Shown: in pieces, positions 17,566 through 26,296 of the stretch | Layout of the letters: every line of letters begins with the position of its first letter | How positions within the stretch are numbered: the first letter of the stretch is position 1 | Notes under the pieces: generated by a model | The model's input: only the letters and a program-made list of their open reading frames with translations | The model's database searches: none | What the model was told of the DNA's origin: nothing | Made by a program: the position numbers and the translations under genes | DNA from: Shinella lacus | GTDB taxonomy: Bacteria > Pseudomonadota > Alphaproteobacteria > Rhizobiales > Rhizobiaceae | Length of the DNA: 64,000 bases | Reading direction: 5' to 3' | NCBI RefSeq assembly: GCF_010994755.1 | Contig: NZ_WHSB02000001.1 | Coordinates: 1-64,000, forward strand

Positions 17566-17618
17566 GTGCTAAATCAGAGAGAGGCTTCCACGACGGCAAC
17601 GTTTGGGGGGCCTTTTTC
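17566..17618 (+). ncRNA. Candidate repABC antisense RNA (ctRNA/incA)
   Basis: The 198-base gap between repB and repC carries, antisense to the operon, a TTGACT box (17533-17538). About 50 bases later comes a stem of GGCTTCC with GGGGGCC (two G-U pairs) followed by TTTTTCTTTT (to about 17617). This is the position, orientation and size of the counter-transcribed RNAs that limit repC expression in repABC plasmids. The -10 element is weak and the 5' end is estimated. Confidence 0.55.
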
Positions 17619-17653
17619 TTTTGCGACGCTTCCTTTCTTCCATATCCGGGCAA

Positions 17654-17669
17654 CCTGACAAATGTCAGG
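17654..17669. promoter_or_regulatory. Candidate parS: palindrome CCTGACA-AA-TGTCAGG
   Basis: A perfect palindrome with a 2-base centre, one base beyond the repB stop codon. The same arms recur at 12476-12491. RepB (ParB) proteins bind 16-base palindromic centromeres near repABC operons, and their sequence differs between incompatibility groups. RepA and repB overlap here, leaving no repA-repB gap for parS. Not followed by T residues on the minus strand, so not an evident terminator. Confidence 0.55.
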
Positions 17670-17670
17670 A

Positions 17671-18699
17671 TTACCCCTTGTTCCGCTGACGGGAGAAACG
17701 CTCGGCAAGTGCCGGCAGCTCCTCCTGGATAAATTTCAAGAACGCGGCGCCCAGTTCGCCCTCGCCGGAAATCCGGACATCCTTGGCCGAGGCAATATAG
17801 GCGCCGAGCGCCTTGCCTTCGTTGTCGGAGAGGGTAACGGCGCCACCGCGCGGGCTTGGGCTCGACTTCACCGCATTCAACGCCTGCTGGAAGCGCTGGT
17901 CGGAGTTCTCGATGCGGTCGCTTGCCTTCGACAAAGCGCGGCGCACAGCTTCAAGGGCGCCAGAGCTGCCTGAAATCGTCTTGGCCAAATCCAGCCAGCG
18001 CGGCCTGCCGATTTTCGGCGCGCGGCCGATCGCTTCGATAACATCGCCCGGAACCGAGCGGTAGACGCTTCGCATGCGGGCGAGTTCGGCATCCTCGATC
18101 GAAAGCGCGGCATAGATATCGCGCGGCCGGATGCCGGCATCGTCCATGCGCGATGCAAACAGCGCACGCTCGATCCATGACAGGTCCTGCCGGCTGGCAT
18201 TCTCGATACCCTGGGCGACAACCAGGTCGTGATCGGTCATATCGACTTCGATCGCCCGAACCGGTTGGCCGAGCTCCAAGGCAGCACGCCATCTCCGGTG
18301 CCCATAGACGATCTGGTAGCGTCCGGCAGCCGAAGGGTGTTTTCGAACCTGCACGGGGACCTTCTGGCCTTCCGTCTCGATCGAGCGCTTCAGCGTCTGG
18401 AAATCGCTCGCGTCGTCGTCCGGCAATCGATCCGGAAAAGGGGAGGGGTCGATGATCTTGGGGTCGAGGTCGTGGATCGACGCTCCGCCCGCCTCGACGA
18501 TCGCCCGCAAGCGATCACGTTCCGCCCGGATGTCATCGATCGCCCGATGGGCCGCACCGATGACGCCGGCGGCGACGCGTGTCGTTGGGGCAGGGGAGGG
18601 CGCTGCCACAGGCTCGGGTGCCGCGGGCTCCTCGCTCTCCAGTTCAGCCGAAAGCAGGCCGAAGCTTGCAACGATGGATTTCCGTGGTGTCTTGCTCAT
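17671..18699 (-). CDS. repB: Partition protein RepB (ParB family)
   Basis: 342 residues from the ATG at 18699 (MSKTPRKSIVASFG), which overlaps the repA stop as ATGA. The ParB nuclease-like domain is present (VQVRKHPSAAGRYQIVYGHRRWRA split around residues 112-135, including the GHRR motif). A helix-turn-helix follows (QDLSWIERALFASRM and the next helix), then the RepB C-terminal domain. RepB binds the plasmid centromere and partitions the replicon with RepA; together they repress the operon. Candidate parS palindromes are at 17654 and 12476. Confidence 0.95.
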   Translation of the reverse strand: MSKTPRKSIVASFGLLSAELESEEPAAPEPVAAPSPAPTTRVAAGVIGAAHRAIDDIRAERDRLRAIVEAGGASIHDLDPKIIDPSPFPDRLPDDDASDFQTLKRSIETEGQKVPVQVRKHPSAAGRYQIVYGHRRWRAALELGQPVRAIEVDMTDHDLVVAQGIENASRQDLSWIERALFASRMDDAGIRPRDIYAALSIEDAELARMRSVYRSVPGDVIEAIGRAPKIGRPRWLDLAKTISGSSGALEAVRRALSKASDRIENSDQRFQQALNAVKSSPSPRGGAVTLSDNEGKALGAYIASAKDVRISGEGELGAAFLKFIQEELPALAERFSRQRNKG

Positions 18700-19919
18700 C
18701 CACGCCCCCAACTCGTGTTGATCAGGCGAACGATCGCCTCATTGACGGCGTCCACCGCCTCGCGGGCCCGCTTGTGCGTCTCGCGGCCGATCTGGCCCAT
18801 TTCGAGTTCGTACAGCGAGCGTTTGCCAAGCCCCGCCGCCTCGACGGCCGTGCTTTCCACCGCTGTCGGCAGCAGGACATCCGCCCCGAACAGATGGCGC
18901 AGCATCGCGACCACCTGCGACTGCGGCGCATCGTTCGGATCGTGCCGCGTCACAAGATAACGAATGAAATCCTGATCGAGCTGCGCGCCGCTGTCGGTCA
19001 AGACGCTGATAAGGTCGCCCATCATGAGAAGGAACTGGCTCATCGACGCGACGTCCAGCATGGCCGGATGCACGGTGATGATCATGCTCGTCGCCGCGTA
19101 GATCGCGCTCAGCGTCAGGAAGCCAAGCGAGGGAGGGGTGTCCAGGATGACGACATCGTAGTCGGCCTCCACCTCGGCGAGGCAGAGTTTCAGCCGCTCG
19201 AAGAAGATCGCGCCGGAACTCGACCTGTTGGCAAGGACCCGCGGGGTCTCATGCTCATACTCCATCACTTCCAGATTGCCGGGAATGAGGTCGATGCCGT
19301 CGAAATAGGTTTTGCGGATGATGTCGCGTATCGGCCGCCGTTCGGCATCGTCGTATCGAAGCGCCGCATAGATCGTCTCGTTGGCGCCGACATCGACCTC
19401 CGGCTGCGAACCGAACATCGCCGACAGCGACGCCTGCGGATCGAGGTCGAGCGCGAGAACGCGGTAGCCTTGCAGGGCGAGAAAATGCGCGAGATGAACG
19501 CAGGTCGTCGTCTTGGCGCTGCCGCCCTTGAAGTTGGCGATGGCGAGCACCTGGAGGTGTTCTCCCGGCCGGCGGCGCGGCAGGAACCGCAGGGCGTCCG
19601 CCGGCTTCTGCTTTGCGAACAGTTCCCGCAACTCGTTGATTTGCTGGAGCGTATAGACCCGATGATTGTTCTCCAGCCGGCTCGGCACGGGACCGCGGCC
19701 TTCGCTCGACATCAACTTCAGCGTCGAATCGGGTATCGATGTGAGCTTGGAGACTTCATTCGTCAAAAATTGCCGAAGAATCTTTTCCGACTTCGGCGGA
19801 TACATACGCGTTCTCAGCTGCTGGAGCTGTCCGGACAACAGCGTGGCATGGCGCGTGATCTTGCTTCCTGCATCTTCCTTGGAAGGAACCACTGTTTCTA
19901 CCTGTTGCGCTATCGCCAT
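18696..19919 (-). CDS. repA: Partition ATPase RepA (ParA family)
   Basis: 407 residues from the ATG at 19919 (MAIAQQVETVVPSKEDAG), preceded by AGAGGG; the open frame extends 27 codons further upstream without support. An N-terminal winged-helix/MerR-like region (YTLQQINELRELF) is followed by the deviant Walker A motif NFKGGSAKTTT and the Walker B region VVILDTPPSLG. RepA drives segregation with RepB and autoregulates repABC. First gene of the operon. Confidence 0.95.
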   Translation of the reverse strand: MAIAQQVETVVPSKEDAGSKITRHATLLSGQLQQLRTRMYPPKSEKILRQFLTNEVSKLTSIPDSTLKLMSSEGRGPVPSRLENNHRVYTLQQINELRELFAKQKPADALRFLPRRRPGEHLQVLAIANFKGGSAKTTTCVHLAHFLALQGYRVLALDLDPQASLSAMFGSQPEVDVGANETIYAALRYDDAERRPIRDIIRKTYFDGIDLIPGNLEVMEYEHETPRVLANRSSSGAIFFERLKLCLAEVEADYDVVILDTPPSLGFLTLSAIYAATSMIITVHPAMLDVASMSQFLLMMGDLISVLTDSGAQLDQDFIRYLVTRHDPNDAPQSQVVAMLRHLFGADVLLPTAVESTAVEAAGLGKRSLYELEMGQIGRETHKRAREAVDAVNEAIVRLINTSWGRG

Positions 19920-20614
19920 TTTTCCCTCTTGGCGGCCTATCGCCGGTTTACCGGCCGGCACTCGCCAAGAGATAGAACACGATTCTATAAGCCCGTCCAT
20001 GTGTTGGCGGTTGACAATCGAACCGAATGGGCGATCTTCGGTCGCGGATAGGTGTTAATCAACTGATATTATTGTCTTTCTCGCAAAAGTAGTGCGAGCT
20101 TCCGTTTGTAACTCTCCACACTTTTGACACAGGTAGTCCTGCCAGGTGGAGGCCTACGGGCTCAAATGCCGCCGCGCGAGAGAATCGGGAATCAGAATCA
20201 CCGGAACCTCCTGTCCGCGACAAGCCTGTTGAAATTGGCAAATCATCGTCGTTCCACGCAGGGGCAAATGACGCCCGCGGGTCGACTGCCAGTGCCGGCA
20301 ATGTCAGCGTGATAGCGGCACCGGACACCAGTCGCACCTGATCGCGGTTCGTCCGTTTCCATGACATTTCCCGATATGCCAGCTGTGTTCATCGTCATGC
20401 CGGCAAGCCTCGACGACCCAAGCCGCGATCAGCCGCAACTGGTGTCATGCACAACTGCTGGCCATGCTTGGGATTTTCTCGATCCGGCGCTGCCGAGATT
20501 CGAAAATATGCCACCGGCGTGATGTTCGACGACGGGAACTAATAGGAGAGGGCCGGAACACGTTATGTTCCGGCCCTCTAATAGCTTGAATTATAAAATG
20601 AACGTCCGGCCGCA
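19920..20614. other. Upstream region of repA
   Basis: About 700 bases without a convincing gene. It should contain the repABC promoter. A CTCGCA...TGCGAG dyad (20080-20098) lies about 160 bases upstream of the repA start and could be a RepA/RepB operator. A strong hairpin at 20547-20579 closes the CoA-transferase operon. The small minus-strand frame at 20059-20367 has no recognisable features. Confidence 0.5.
20547..20579. terminator. 14-base-pair hairpin after the CoA-transferase operon
   Basis: A perfect stem of AGAGGGCCGGAACA with its complement around the loop CGTTA, 36 bases beyond the pcaJ-like stop. Neither side has a long T run, so it may act as an RNA-stabilising or rho-assisted terminator and insulate repABC from the upstream operon. 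Confidence 0.55.
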
Positions 20615-21262
20615 CTACCCGCCGAGCGCGACGCGGAATTCCGCCTGCGTGCGGGCACGCAATTCGTCGACCGTCACGCCTGGCGCGAGCTCCACCAGGC
20701 GCATAGCCTCTTCGCCACGGATCGCCGGTTCGAAGACGGCGAGGTCGGTGATCAGCAGGTTGACGACGCGGCTTCCGGTCAGCGGGAGGTCGCAGCGCTT
20801 GAGAACCTTGGATTCGCCGCGCGCCTCGTGCTCCATGACGACCACGACCCGCTTGACGCCGGCGACGAGATCCATCGCGCCGCCCATGCCCTTGACCATC
20901 TTGCCGGGGATCATCCAGTTGGCAAGGTCGCCGTTTTCCGCCACCTGCATCGCGCCCAGAACGGAGAGGTCGATATGGCCGCCCCGGATCATCGCAAAGC
21001 TTTCAGCACTGGAAAAAAAGCTGCTGCCCGGCAGTTCACTGATCGTCTGCTTGCCGGCATTGATCAGGTCCGCATCTTCCTCGCCCTCGAAGGGGAAGGG
21101 ACCCATGCCCAGCATGCCGTTCTCGCTTTGCAGCGTGACGTGGATGCCGGCCGGGATGTAGTTTGCCACCAGCGTGGGAATGCCGATGCCCAGATTGACG
21201 TAAAAACCGTCCTGCAATTCCTTCGCGGCGCGCGCCGCCATGTCGTCCCGTGTCCAGGCCAT
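20615..21262 (-). CDS. 3-oxoacid CoA-transferase subunit B
   Basis: 215 residues of the CoA-transferase family I beta subunit. The catalytic glutamate is in [12 protein letters not shown] (near residues 50-61), preceded by [15 protein letters not shown]. With subunit A it moves CoA from succinyl-CoA (or acetyl-CoA) to a 3-oxoacid such as 3-oxoadipate or acetoacetate. Start and partner stop share one base at 21262. PcaJ, ScoB and AtoA cannot be told apart from sequence alone; no beta-ketoadipate genes are nearby. Confidence 0.9.
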   Translation of the reverse strand: MAWTRDDMAARAAKELQDGFYVNLGIGIPTLVANYIPAGIHVTLQSENGMLGMGPFPFEGEEDADLINAGKQTISELPGSSFFSSAESFAMIRGGHIDLSVLGAMQVAENGDLANWMIPGKMVKGMGGAMDLVAGVKRVVVVMEHEARGESKVLKRCDLPLTGSRVVNLLITDLAVFEPAIRGEEAMRLVELAPGVTVDELRARTQAEFRVALGG

Positions 21263-21978
21263 CAGACTGCCTCCACCGACTGCCGCGGCGTAACCGTTCG
21301 TTTCTCGATCCGCTTTTCAGCGTTTGCTACCTCGATCATGCGCGAGACATAGATGCCTGGCGTATGTACGTGGTCGGGATCGATACTGCCCGGCTCGACG
21401 ATCTTCTCGACCTGCGCCACCGTCGTGTGCGCCGCCGTTGCCATGACCGGATTGAAGTTGCGCGCGGTCTTGCGATAGACGAGGTTTCCGTCCGTATCGC
21501 CGCGCCAGGCGTGCACGATGGCGAGGTCGGCGAAGAGCGCCGTCTCCATGAGATAGAGCTGCCCGTCGAATTCACGCACTTCCTTGCCTTCGCCGACCGC
21601 CGTACCGACGCCGGTGCGGGTGAAAAAGGCGGGAATGCCAGCGCCGCCGGCGCGGATGCGCTCGGCGAGCGTGCCCTGCGGGTTGAACTCGATCTCCAGT
21701 TCCTTCGCGAGATATTGCTGCGCGAAGAGCGCGTTCTCGCCGACATAGGACGAGATCATCTTGTCGATCTGGCGGGTTTCCAGCAGCCGGCCGAGGCCGA
21801 TACCATCGACGCCTGCATTGTTGGAAATGACCGTCAGGCCGCGCACGCCGGACTCACGAACCGCCTCGATCAGCGCTTCGGGAATGCCGCAAAGCCCGAA
21901 ACCGCCGGCCATGATGGTCATGCCGTCCTTGAGCAGCCCCGCCAGGGCCGCTGTCGCATCGTCGTGGATTTTCCGCAT
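21262..21978 (-). CDS. 3-oxoacid CoA-transferase subunit A
   Basis: 238 residues from the ATG at 21978 ([20 protein letters not shown]), preceded by GGGAGGA. The longer open frame reaches 22077 but would run into the divergent regulator. The family motif [16 protein letters not shown] lies near residues 24-39, and the C-terminal [10 protein letters not shown] is typical. It is translationally linked to subunit B. The 77-base gap to the divergent PAS-LuxR gene is probably their shared control region. Confidence 0.9.
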   Translation of the reverse strand: MRKIHDDATAALAGLLKDGMTIMAGGFGLCGIPEALIEAVRESGVRGLTVISNNAGVDGIGLGRLLETRQIDKMISSYVGENALFAQQYLAKELEIEFNPQGTLAERIRAGGAGIPAFFTRTGVGTAVGEGKEVREFDGQLYLMETALFADLAIVHAWRGDTDGNLVYRKTARNFNPVMATAAHTTVAQVEKIVEPGSIDPDHVHTPGIYVSRMIEVANAEKRIEKRTVTPRQSVEAV

Positions 21979-22019
21979 GGTTCCTCCCATAGAAAACGTT
22001 CCAGGCGAGACATTACGGC

Positions 22020-22055
22020 TTGAACGTCGGCAGGCGTTAGCCGTATTTATACGGC
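22020..22055 (+). promoter_or_regulatory. Promoter and palindromic operator of the PAS-LuxR gene, apparently leaderless
   Basis: TTGAAC (22020-22025), an 18-base spacer and TATTTA (22044-22049) form a promoter whose expected start is at or next to the ATG at 22056. The -10 lies inside the perfect palindrome GCCGTAT-TT-ATACGGC (22040-22055). No ribosome site precedes the ATG. Together these suggest a leaderless message controlled by a dimer bound over the -10. Confidence 0.5.
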
Positions 22056-22658
22056 ATGACGCGACGTGCCGGTTCAATCGAAGGCTTCGGCAGGGAAGGG
22101 GACCTACGCTTCTCCCTGAACGAAATTCCCGTGCCGATGGTCTACGCGACCCACCGTATCATCCGCGATTGCAACGACGCCTTCGCCGAACTCTTCGGCT
22201 ATGCCCGCCCGGACCTGATCGACCGGAGTTTCGCGGTGCTTTATCCGAAGATCGCCGACTTTATCCATACCGGAAAAATGTGGCTGGAACACCTGCCGGG
22301 GGGGCGCAGCTATTATGACGAGCGGATCATGATGTCGGTTACCGGGCAGCGTTTCTGGTGCCAGGTCACCGGCAAGAGCTTTCAGCACGACGACCCTTTC
22401 GCCCACGCGCTCTATTGTTTCCAGCGGCTCAACCGCCCGACGACCAGCCCGCAGCTTTCCCTGACGGAGCGCCAGCGCCAGATCCTGACGCTGGTGTCGC
22501 AGGGAAAAACCAATGCGCGCATCGCGGACGAACTGGACCTGTCGGTCCGCACCGTCGAATCCCACCGCGCCCGGCTGATGAAGATCACCGGCTGCACCAA
22601 TTCCGCCCAACTGACCTCCTGGTTCGCCCACGCGCCAGGCCCGGATGGGGCAGGGTAG
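22056..22658 (+). CDS. PAS domain LuxR-type transcriptional regulator
   Basis: A 200-residue protein with an N-terminal PAS domain (VYATHRIIRDCNDAFAELFGY near residues 28-48) and a C-terminal LuxR helix-turn-helix (LTERQRQILTLVSQGKTNAR and VRTVESHRARLM). It is transcribed divergently from the CoA-transferase genes across 77 bases and probably controls them in response to a small ligand sensed by the PAS domain. The start lacks a Shine-Dalgarno site; see the promoter entry. Confidence 0.85.
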   Translation: MTRRAGSIEGFGREGDLRFSLNEIPVPMVYATHRIIRDCNDAFAELFGYARPDLIDRSFAVLYPKIADFIHTGKMWLEHLPGGRSYYDERIMMSVTGQRFWCQVTGKSFQHDDPFAHALYCFQRLNRPTTSPQLSLTERQRQILTLVSQGKTNARIADELDLSVRTVESHRARLMKITGCTNSAQLTSWFAHAPGPDGAG

Positions 22659-22712
22659 GGGGCAAGTTGGGGCGGCGCCATCATGGCCAATCGGGTTGCC
22701 TTTCGCTTCCGT

Positions 22713-23927
22713 TTATCGAGCCGCCTCGACGGGTGATACATCGCCGCCTTGCGCCACTTGCGCCAGAATGAGCGAGCTGACGCCGGCGAGAAAGAAGCCT
22801 GCGGACAAATTGATAGTCGTGCCGTCATACAAACTGCCCATGCCGACAGCGAACAGAGTTGCAACGAGGCTCGATCCGGAGGCCAGCAACGAGGCGCCCA
22901 AACCGGCAACCTGGCCAAGAGAGCGCATGACCATGGCATTCAGGTTGCCGAAGAGGATGCCGATGGCGAAGAAGGCTGCAAACCCGAATGCCATGAAAGC
23001 GGCAAGCGGCAGGCGGCCTCCGCACGGCGTGGATGCAACCAGCATCAGAAAGCCGGTCGACGCCAATCCCAGGAAGGCGGCGCGCGCCATTCTATCCATG
23101 CCGAACCGCTGCACGAGCCTGGCATTGGTGAATGACGCAAGCCCCACCGCCGTGGCCAGCGCCGCAAAATAGAAGGGAAAGGTTTCCCGGATTGCATAGG
23201 CGTCAAAGAACAGATCGGCCGCCGTGCTGAGGTATAGGAGCTGTGCACCGAAAACGAGCCCGGTCGCCACGATCAGCAACGTCACACGACGGTTGGAAAG
23301 GATGCGGCGGCCATTCAGGAGCAGCAGGCCTAGCCGAAACGGAATGCGGTTTTCTGCGGGCAAAGTTTCCGGTTGGCGAACCAGCAGCCACAGGCCAAGA
23401 AGACCCGCAATGACCAGATAAGCCACAAAGACGCTGCGCCAGCCGGCAAGGGCGATCAGGCCCTGCGCGAGAGCCGGCGCCAGCATCGGCACGAGAATGA
23501 ACAGGGAGAACATGAAGGACATGACGCGGGCCATCGCATCGCCCTCGAATTGGTCGCGGATCATGGCCCGTGTCGCGATCTTCGGCCCGGAGACGCCGAC
23601 GCCCTGAAGGAACCGGCCAAGGATCACCATCTCCAGCGTTCCCGCGAGCGTGGCGATGACGGTTCCGGCGGCATAGACACACAGACCCAGTACAAGCGCC
23701 TTCTTCCGTCCGATCGCATCGGACAGCGGACCGAGCAGCAGTTCACCGAACGCCATGCCGAAGATGAAAAGCGATATGACGTGCTGGGTCGAAAGCGGCG
23801 GCGCGACACCGACATCCGCGCCAATCTCCCGCAACCCCGGCAACAGCGCATCGATGCTGAGGGATGTCAGTGAGGTCAGAAGCGCATAGAGCGCGATGCG
23901 TTCGCGAAAACTGATCGAGGATGTCAT
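22713..23927 (-). CDS. MFS multidrug efflux transporter, Bcr/CflA family
   Basis: 404 residues from the ATG at 23927 (MTSSISFRERIALYALLTSL), with 12 predicted membrane segments. The Bcr/CflA signature is present: SIDALLPGLREIG in helix 1 and FGMAFGELLLGPLSDAIGRK (helix 2-3 motif A). Such proton antiporters export bicyclomycin, chloramphenicol or sulfonamides; the substrate here is unknown. It is isolated between two plus-strand units, and 273 bases separate it from ogt. Confidence 0.9.
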   Translation of the reverse strand: MTSSISFRERIALYALLTSLTSLSIDALLPGLREIGADVGVAPPLSTQHVISLFIFGMAFGELLLGPLSDAIGRKKALVLGLCVYAAGTVIATLAGTLEMVILGRFLQGVGVSGPKIATRAMIRDQFEGDAMARVMSFMFSLFILVPMLAPALAQGLIALAGWRSVFVAYLVIAGLLGLWLLVRQPETLPAENRIPFRLGLLLLNGRRILSNRRVTLLIVATGLVFGAQLLYLSTAADLFFDAYAIRETFPFYFAALATAVGLASFTNARLVQRFGMDRMARAAFLGLASTGFLMLVASTPCGGRLPLAAFMAFGFAAFFAIGILFGNLNAMVMRSLGQVAGLGASLLASGSSLVATLFAVGMGSLYDGTTINLSAGFFLAGVSSLILAQVAQGGDVSPVEAAR

Positions 23928-24200
23928 GCGTCGTGTGTGAAACGTATTTGCCGCAGCCTCAAGTGCCTGAGAGCGTGAAATCAATTAGTTCCATAAGATA
24001 GATTACACGATTTCTGTCTGTATCAGGGTATGCCCTATTCTCAGCGCGGCATATGAGATGCAACAGCCTATCTATACCCGGCCTGCCCAACGCTTCGCCA
24101 CACGTTGGCGGAATTTCTCAATTTGACAGCAAGGATCGGAGTTTGGTGCGGCATCGTGCGGCCTAGTGTCGATCTCCAAGACAAACAAGGAGTTACGACG

Positions 24201-24755
24201 ATGAACCTTATGATCGCCAACAAGGCGTTACGGGCCGCACCAAGGGTGAAGACGGCCGACATTCTTTCCTTCGCCGTCGCCGATTGCACGCTCGGCAAGG
24301 TTTTGCTGGCGCAGAGCAACAAGGGCGTTTGCGCGATCCTCATCGGCGACAGTACCGAAGACCTGATGGCGGATCTCGCCCGTCGCTTCCCGCAGGCGAC
24401 GCTTGTCCCGGGCGAAGCTGCGGTGAAAGAGGCCATGGAGGCGGCGCTGCGTTTCATCGCGGAGCCTGCTGTGGGTCTCCCTCTCGCGCTCGACATGCGC
24501 GGGACGCCGTTTCAGCGGCGTGTGTGGGAAAGGCTGCGGACGATTCCCGTCGGCCGTACGGTGAGCTATCGGGAGCTGGCCGGCTGGATCAGCCCGCTCG
24601 CAAGCCCGCGGGCCGTCGGCGCTGCCTGCGCCGCCAATCCGATTGCGCTCGCCATTCCGTGCCACCGGGTCCTGCGTGCAAACGGCGAACTCGCCGGCTA
24701 CCGCTGGGGCATCGAGCGCAAGCGCGAACTCCTCCGGAAGGAGGCCATGGCATGA
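24201..24755 (+). CDS. ogt: Methylated-DNA-protein cysteine methyltransferase
   Basis: 184 residues from the ATG at 24201, with AAGGAG upstream. It carries the methyltransferase domain with the acceptor cysteine in AIPCHRVL and the preceding DNA-binding helix (GTPFQRRVWERLRTIPVGRT). This form, with a long N-terminal ribonuclease-like domain, resembles the C-terminal half of Ada without the Ada zinc domain. It repairs O6-methylguanine by suicide transfer. The stop overlaps the start of the 2OG oxygenase gene (ATGA), so the two are coupled. Confidence 0.9.
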   Translation: MNLMIANKALRAAPRVKTADILSFAVADCTLGKVLLAQSNKGVCAILIGDSTEDLMADLARRFPQATLVPGEAAVKEAMEAALRFIAEPAVGLPLALDMRGTPFQRRVWERLRTIPVGRTVSYRELAGWISPLASPRAVGAACAANPIALAIPCHRVLRANGELAGYRWGIERKRELLRKEAMA

Positions 24756-25471
24756 GTGTCGCGACGTCTGCCGAAGCACGGGTCGCCGCCTATGATTGGA
24801 AAGCGCTTGCCGGCGAGCTGGATGGTTTCGGCTGTGCGGTCCTTCCAAAGCTGCTGACACTGGAGGAGTGCCGCGGGATTGCGGCGCTCTATCCCGATGA
24901 AAGCCATTTCCGCAGCCACATCGTCATGGCGCGGCACGGTTTCGGCAAGGGCGAATACCGCTATTTCAAATATCCCCTGCCCGACCTTCTCGGCAGCCTG
25001 CGCACGGCGCTCTATCCCCACCTTGCGAGCGTCGCCAATGTCTGGAACGAGCGCATGGGGATCGCGGAGCGTTATCCCGGCGAGCACGCACCGTTCCTTC
25101 AACAGTGCCATGACGCCGGCCAGGTGCGGCCGACGCCGTTGCTGCTGCAATATGTGCCGGGTGATTTCAACTGCCTGCACCAGGATCTCTACGGCGATCT
25201 CGCTTTTCCGATCCAGGTGGCGATCCTGCTTTCGGAGCCCGGCAGCGACTTTACCGGCGGCGAATTCGCGCTGACCGAACAGCGACCGCGCATGCAGAGC
25301 CGGGTGGAGGTCGTGCCGCTGCGCCAGGGCGACGCGGTGGCCTTTGCGGTGCATAACCGCCCGGTGCAGGGAACGAAGGGGAATTACCGCGTCAATCTCC
25401 GGCACGGCGTCAGCCGCGTGCGTTCCGGCAAACGCCACACCCTCGGCATCATCTTCCACGACGCCCGTTGA
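24752..25471 (+). CDS. 2-oxoglutarate/Fe(II) dioxygenase paired with Ogt
   Basis: A 239-residue double-stranded beta-helix dioxygenase. The iron-binding HxD is in NCLHQDLYGD (near residues 146-155), and the distal histidine and 2OG arginine are probably in YRVNLRHGVSRVR near residues 213-225. Relatives occur next to or fused with alkylation-repair proteins. AlkB-like oxidative dealkylation is attractive but unproven. The 4-base overlap with ogt indicates one operon. Confidence 0.8.
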   Translation: MSVATSAEARVAAYDWKALAGELDGFGCAVLPKLLTLEECRGIAALYPDESHFRSHIVMARHGFGKGEYRYFKYPLPDLLGSLRTALYPHLASVANVWNERMGIAERYPGEHAPFLQQCHDAGQVRPTPLLLQYVPGDFNCLHQDLYGDLAFPIQVAILLSEPGSDFTGGEFALTEQRPRMQSRVEVVPLRQGDAVAFAVHNRPVQGTKGNYRVNLRHGVSRVRSGKRHTLGIIFHDAR

Positions 25472-25581
25472 CGGCAGTCCGCCGCCCTGCCCGCCGAACT
25501 GTGGAGCGAGGATTGAGCAATCGGCAATTCTTTGCCACAGTCGGCGCCGGGGAAACAGGGGGCGGCAACGACCGACCAAAG

Positions 25582-26286
25582 ATGCCGCTCGAGGACATAG
25601 GCGCGATCGCGTTTTTCTTGCTGGTCTGGGTCTCCCTGGAGCCGTGGCTGGAATATACCAAGCGCAAGAACAGCATTCCGCGCAACATGGAGGCGATCCG
25701 GCGGGCCTGGATGCGGGAGGTGCTGACCCGCGATACCAACTTCATCGGGGATGCCGCCATCCTCGGGCACACGATCAACTCGGCCTCCTTCTTTGCCTCG
25801 GCCAACCTGCTGGTCATCATGGCGGTGGTGGGCTCGTTGTCTATCGATCCCGCATCGTTCAGCAAGACGGGATTGATCGCGACCTTTGCGGGCGACACGC
25901 CGGCCTGGCTTCTCCAGACGAAAATCCTGCTGGTGTTCGGGACGCTGCTGCGCGGGCTTTCGGATTTCGTCTGGGCCGTCCGCCAGTTGAATTACTGCCT
26001 GGCGGCAATCGGCAGCAGCCCGTCCAAGAACGAAGACCGCGACCTCGATGCGTGGACGGATGCGCTGACCTCCGTCGTCAATCCGGCGCTGCGGACGTTT
26101 TCCAAAGGCGTGCGGTCCTATTATTTCACCTTCGCCGCCATCCTCTGGTTCCTGGGGCCGTGGGTGTTCTGCGTGGGCACGCTGTTATCTGCATCCCTCA
26201 TGGTATGGCGGCATACGTCCTCCCGCACCGCCCATGGCCTGAGCCGCATCCACGATCTCATCGAGGCGCAGAAAGGCAAATCCTGA
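25582..26286 (+). CDS. DUF599 family membrane protein
   Basis: About 234 residues from MPLEDIGAIAFFLLVWVSLE, with four hydrophobic segments. The DUF599 hallmark RRAWMREVLTRDTNFIGDAA lies near residues 35-54. An open frame extends back to 25468, but its first 38 residues look non-coding; no start has a strong ribosome site. Family function is unknown. Confidence 0.75.
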   Translation: MPLEDIGAIAFFLLVWVSLEPWLEYTKRKNSIPRNMEAIRRAWMREVLTRDTNFIGDAAILGHTINSASFFASANLLVIMAVVGSLSIDPASFSKTGLIATFAGDTPAWLLQTKILLVFGTLLRGLSDFVWAVRQLNYCLAAIGSSPSKNEDRDLDAWTDALTSVVNPALRTFSKGVRSYYFTFAAILWFLGPWVFCVGTLLSASLMVWRHTSSRTAHGLSRIHDLIEAQKGKS

Positions 26287-26296
26287 CCGCTTGGCA

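Noticed and set aside
18579-20051. A 490-codon plus-strand open frame across repA and repB
   Set aside because: It is antisense to well-supported repA/repB, lacks family motifs and reflects third-position GC bias of the real genes.
20059-20367. A 102-codon minus-strand frame upstream of repA
   Set aside because: No motif or ribosome site, and it would sit across the repABC control region.
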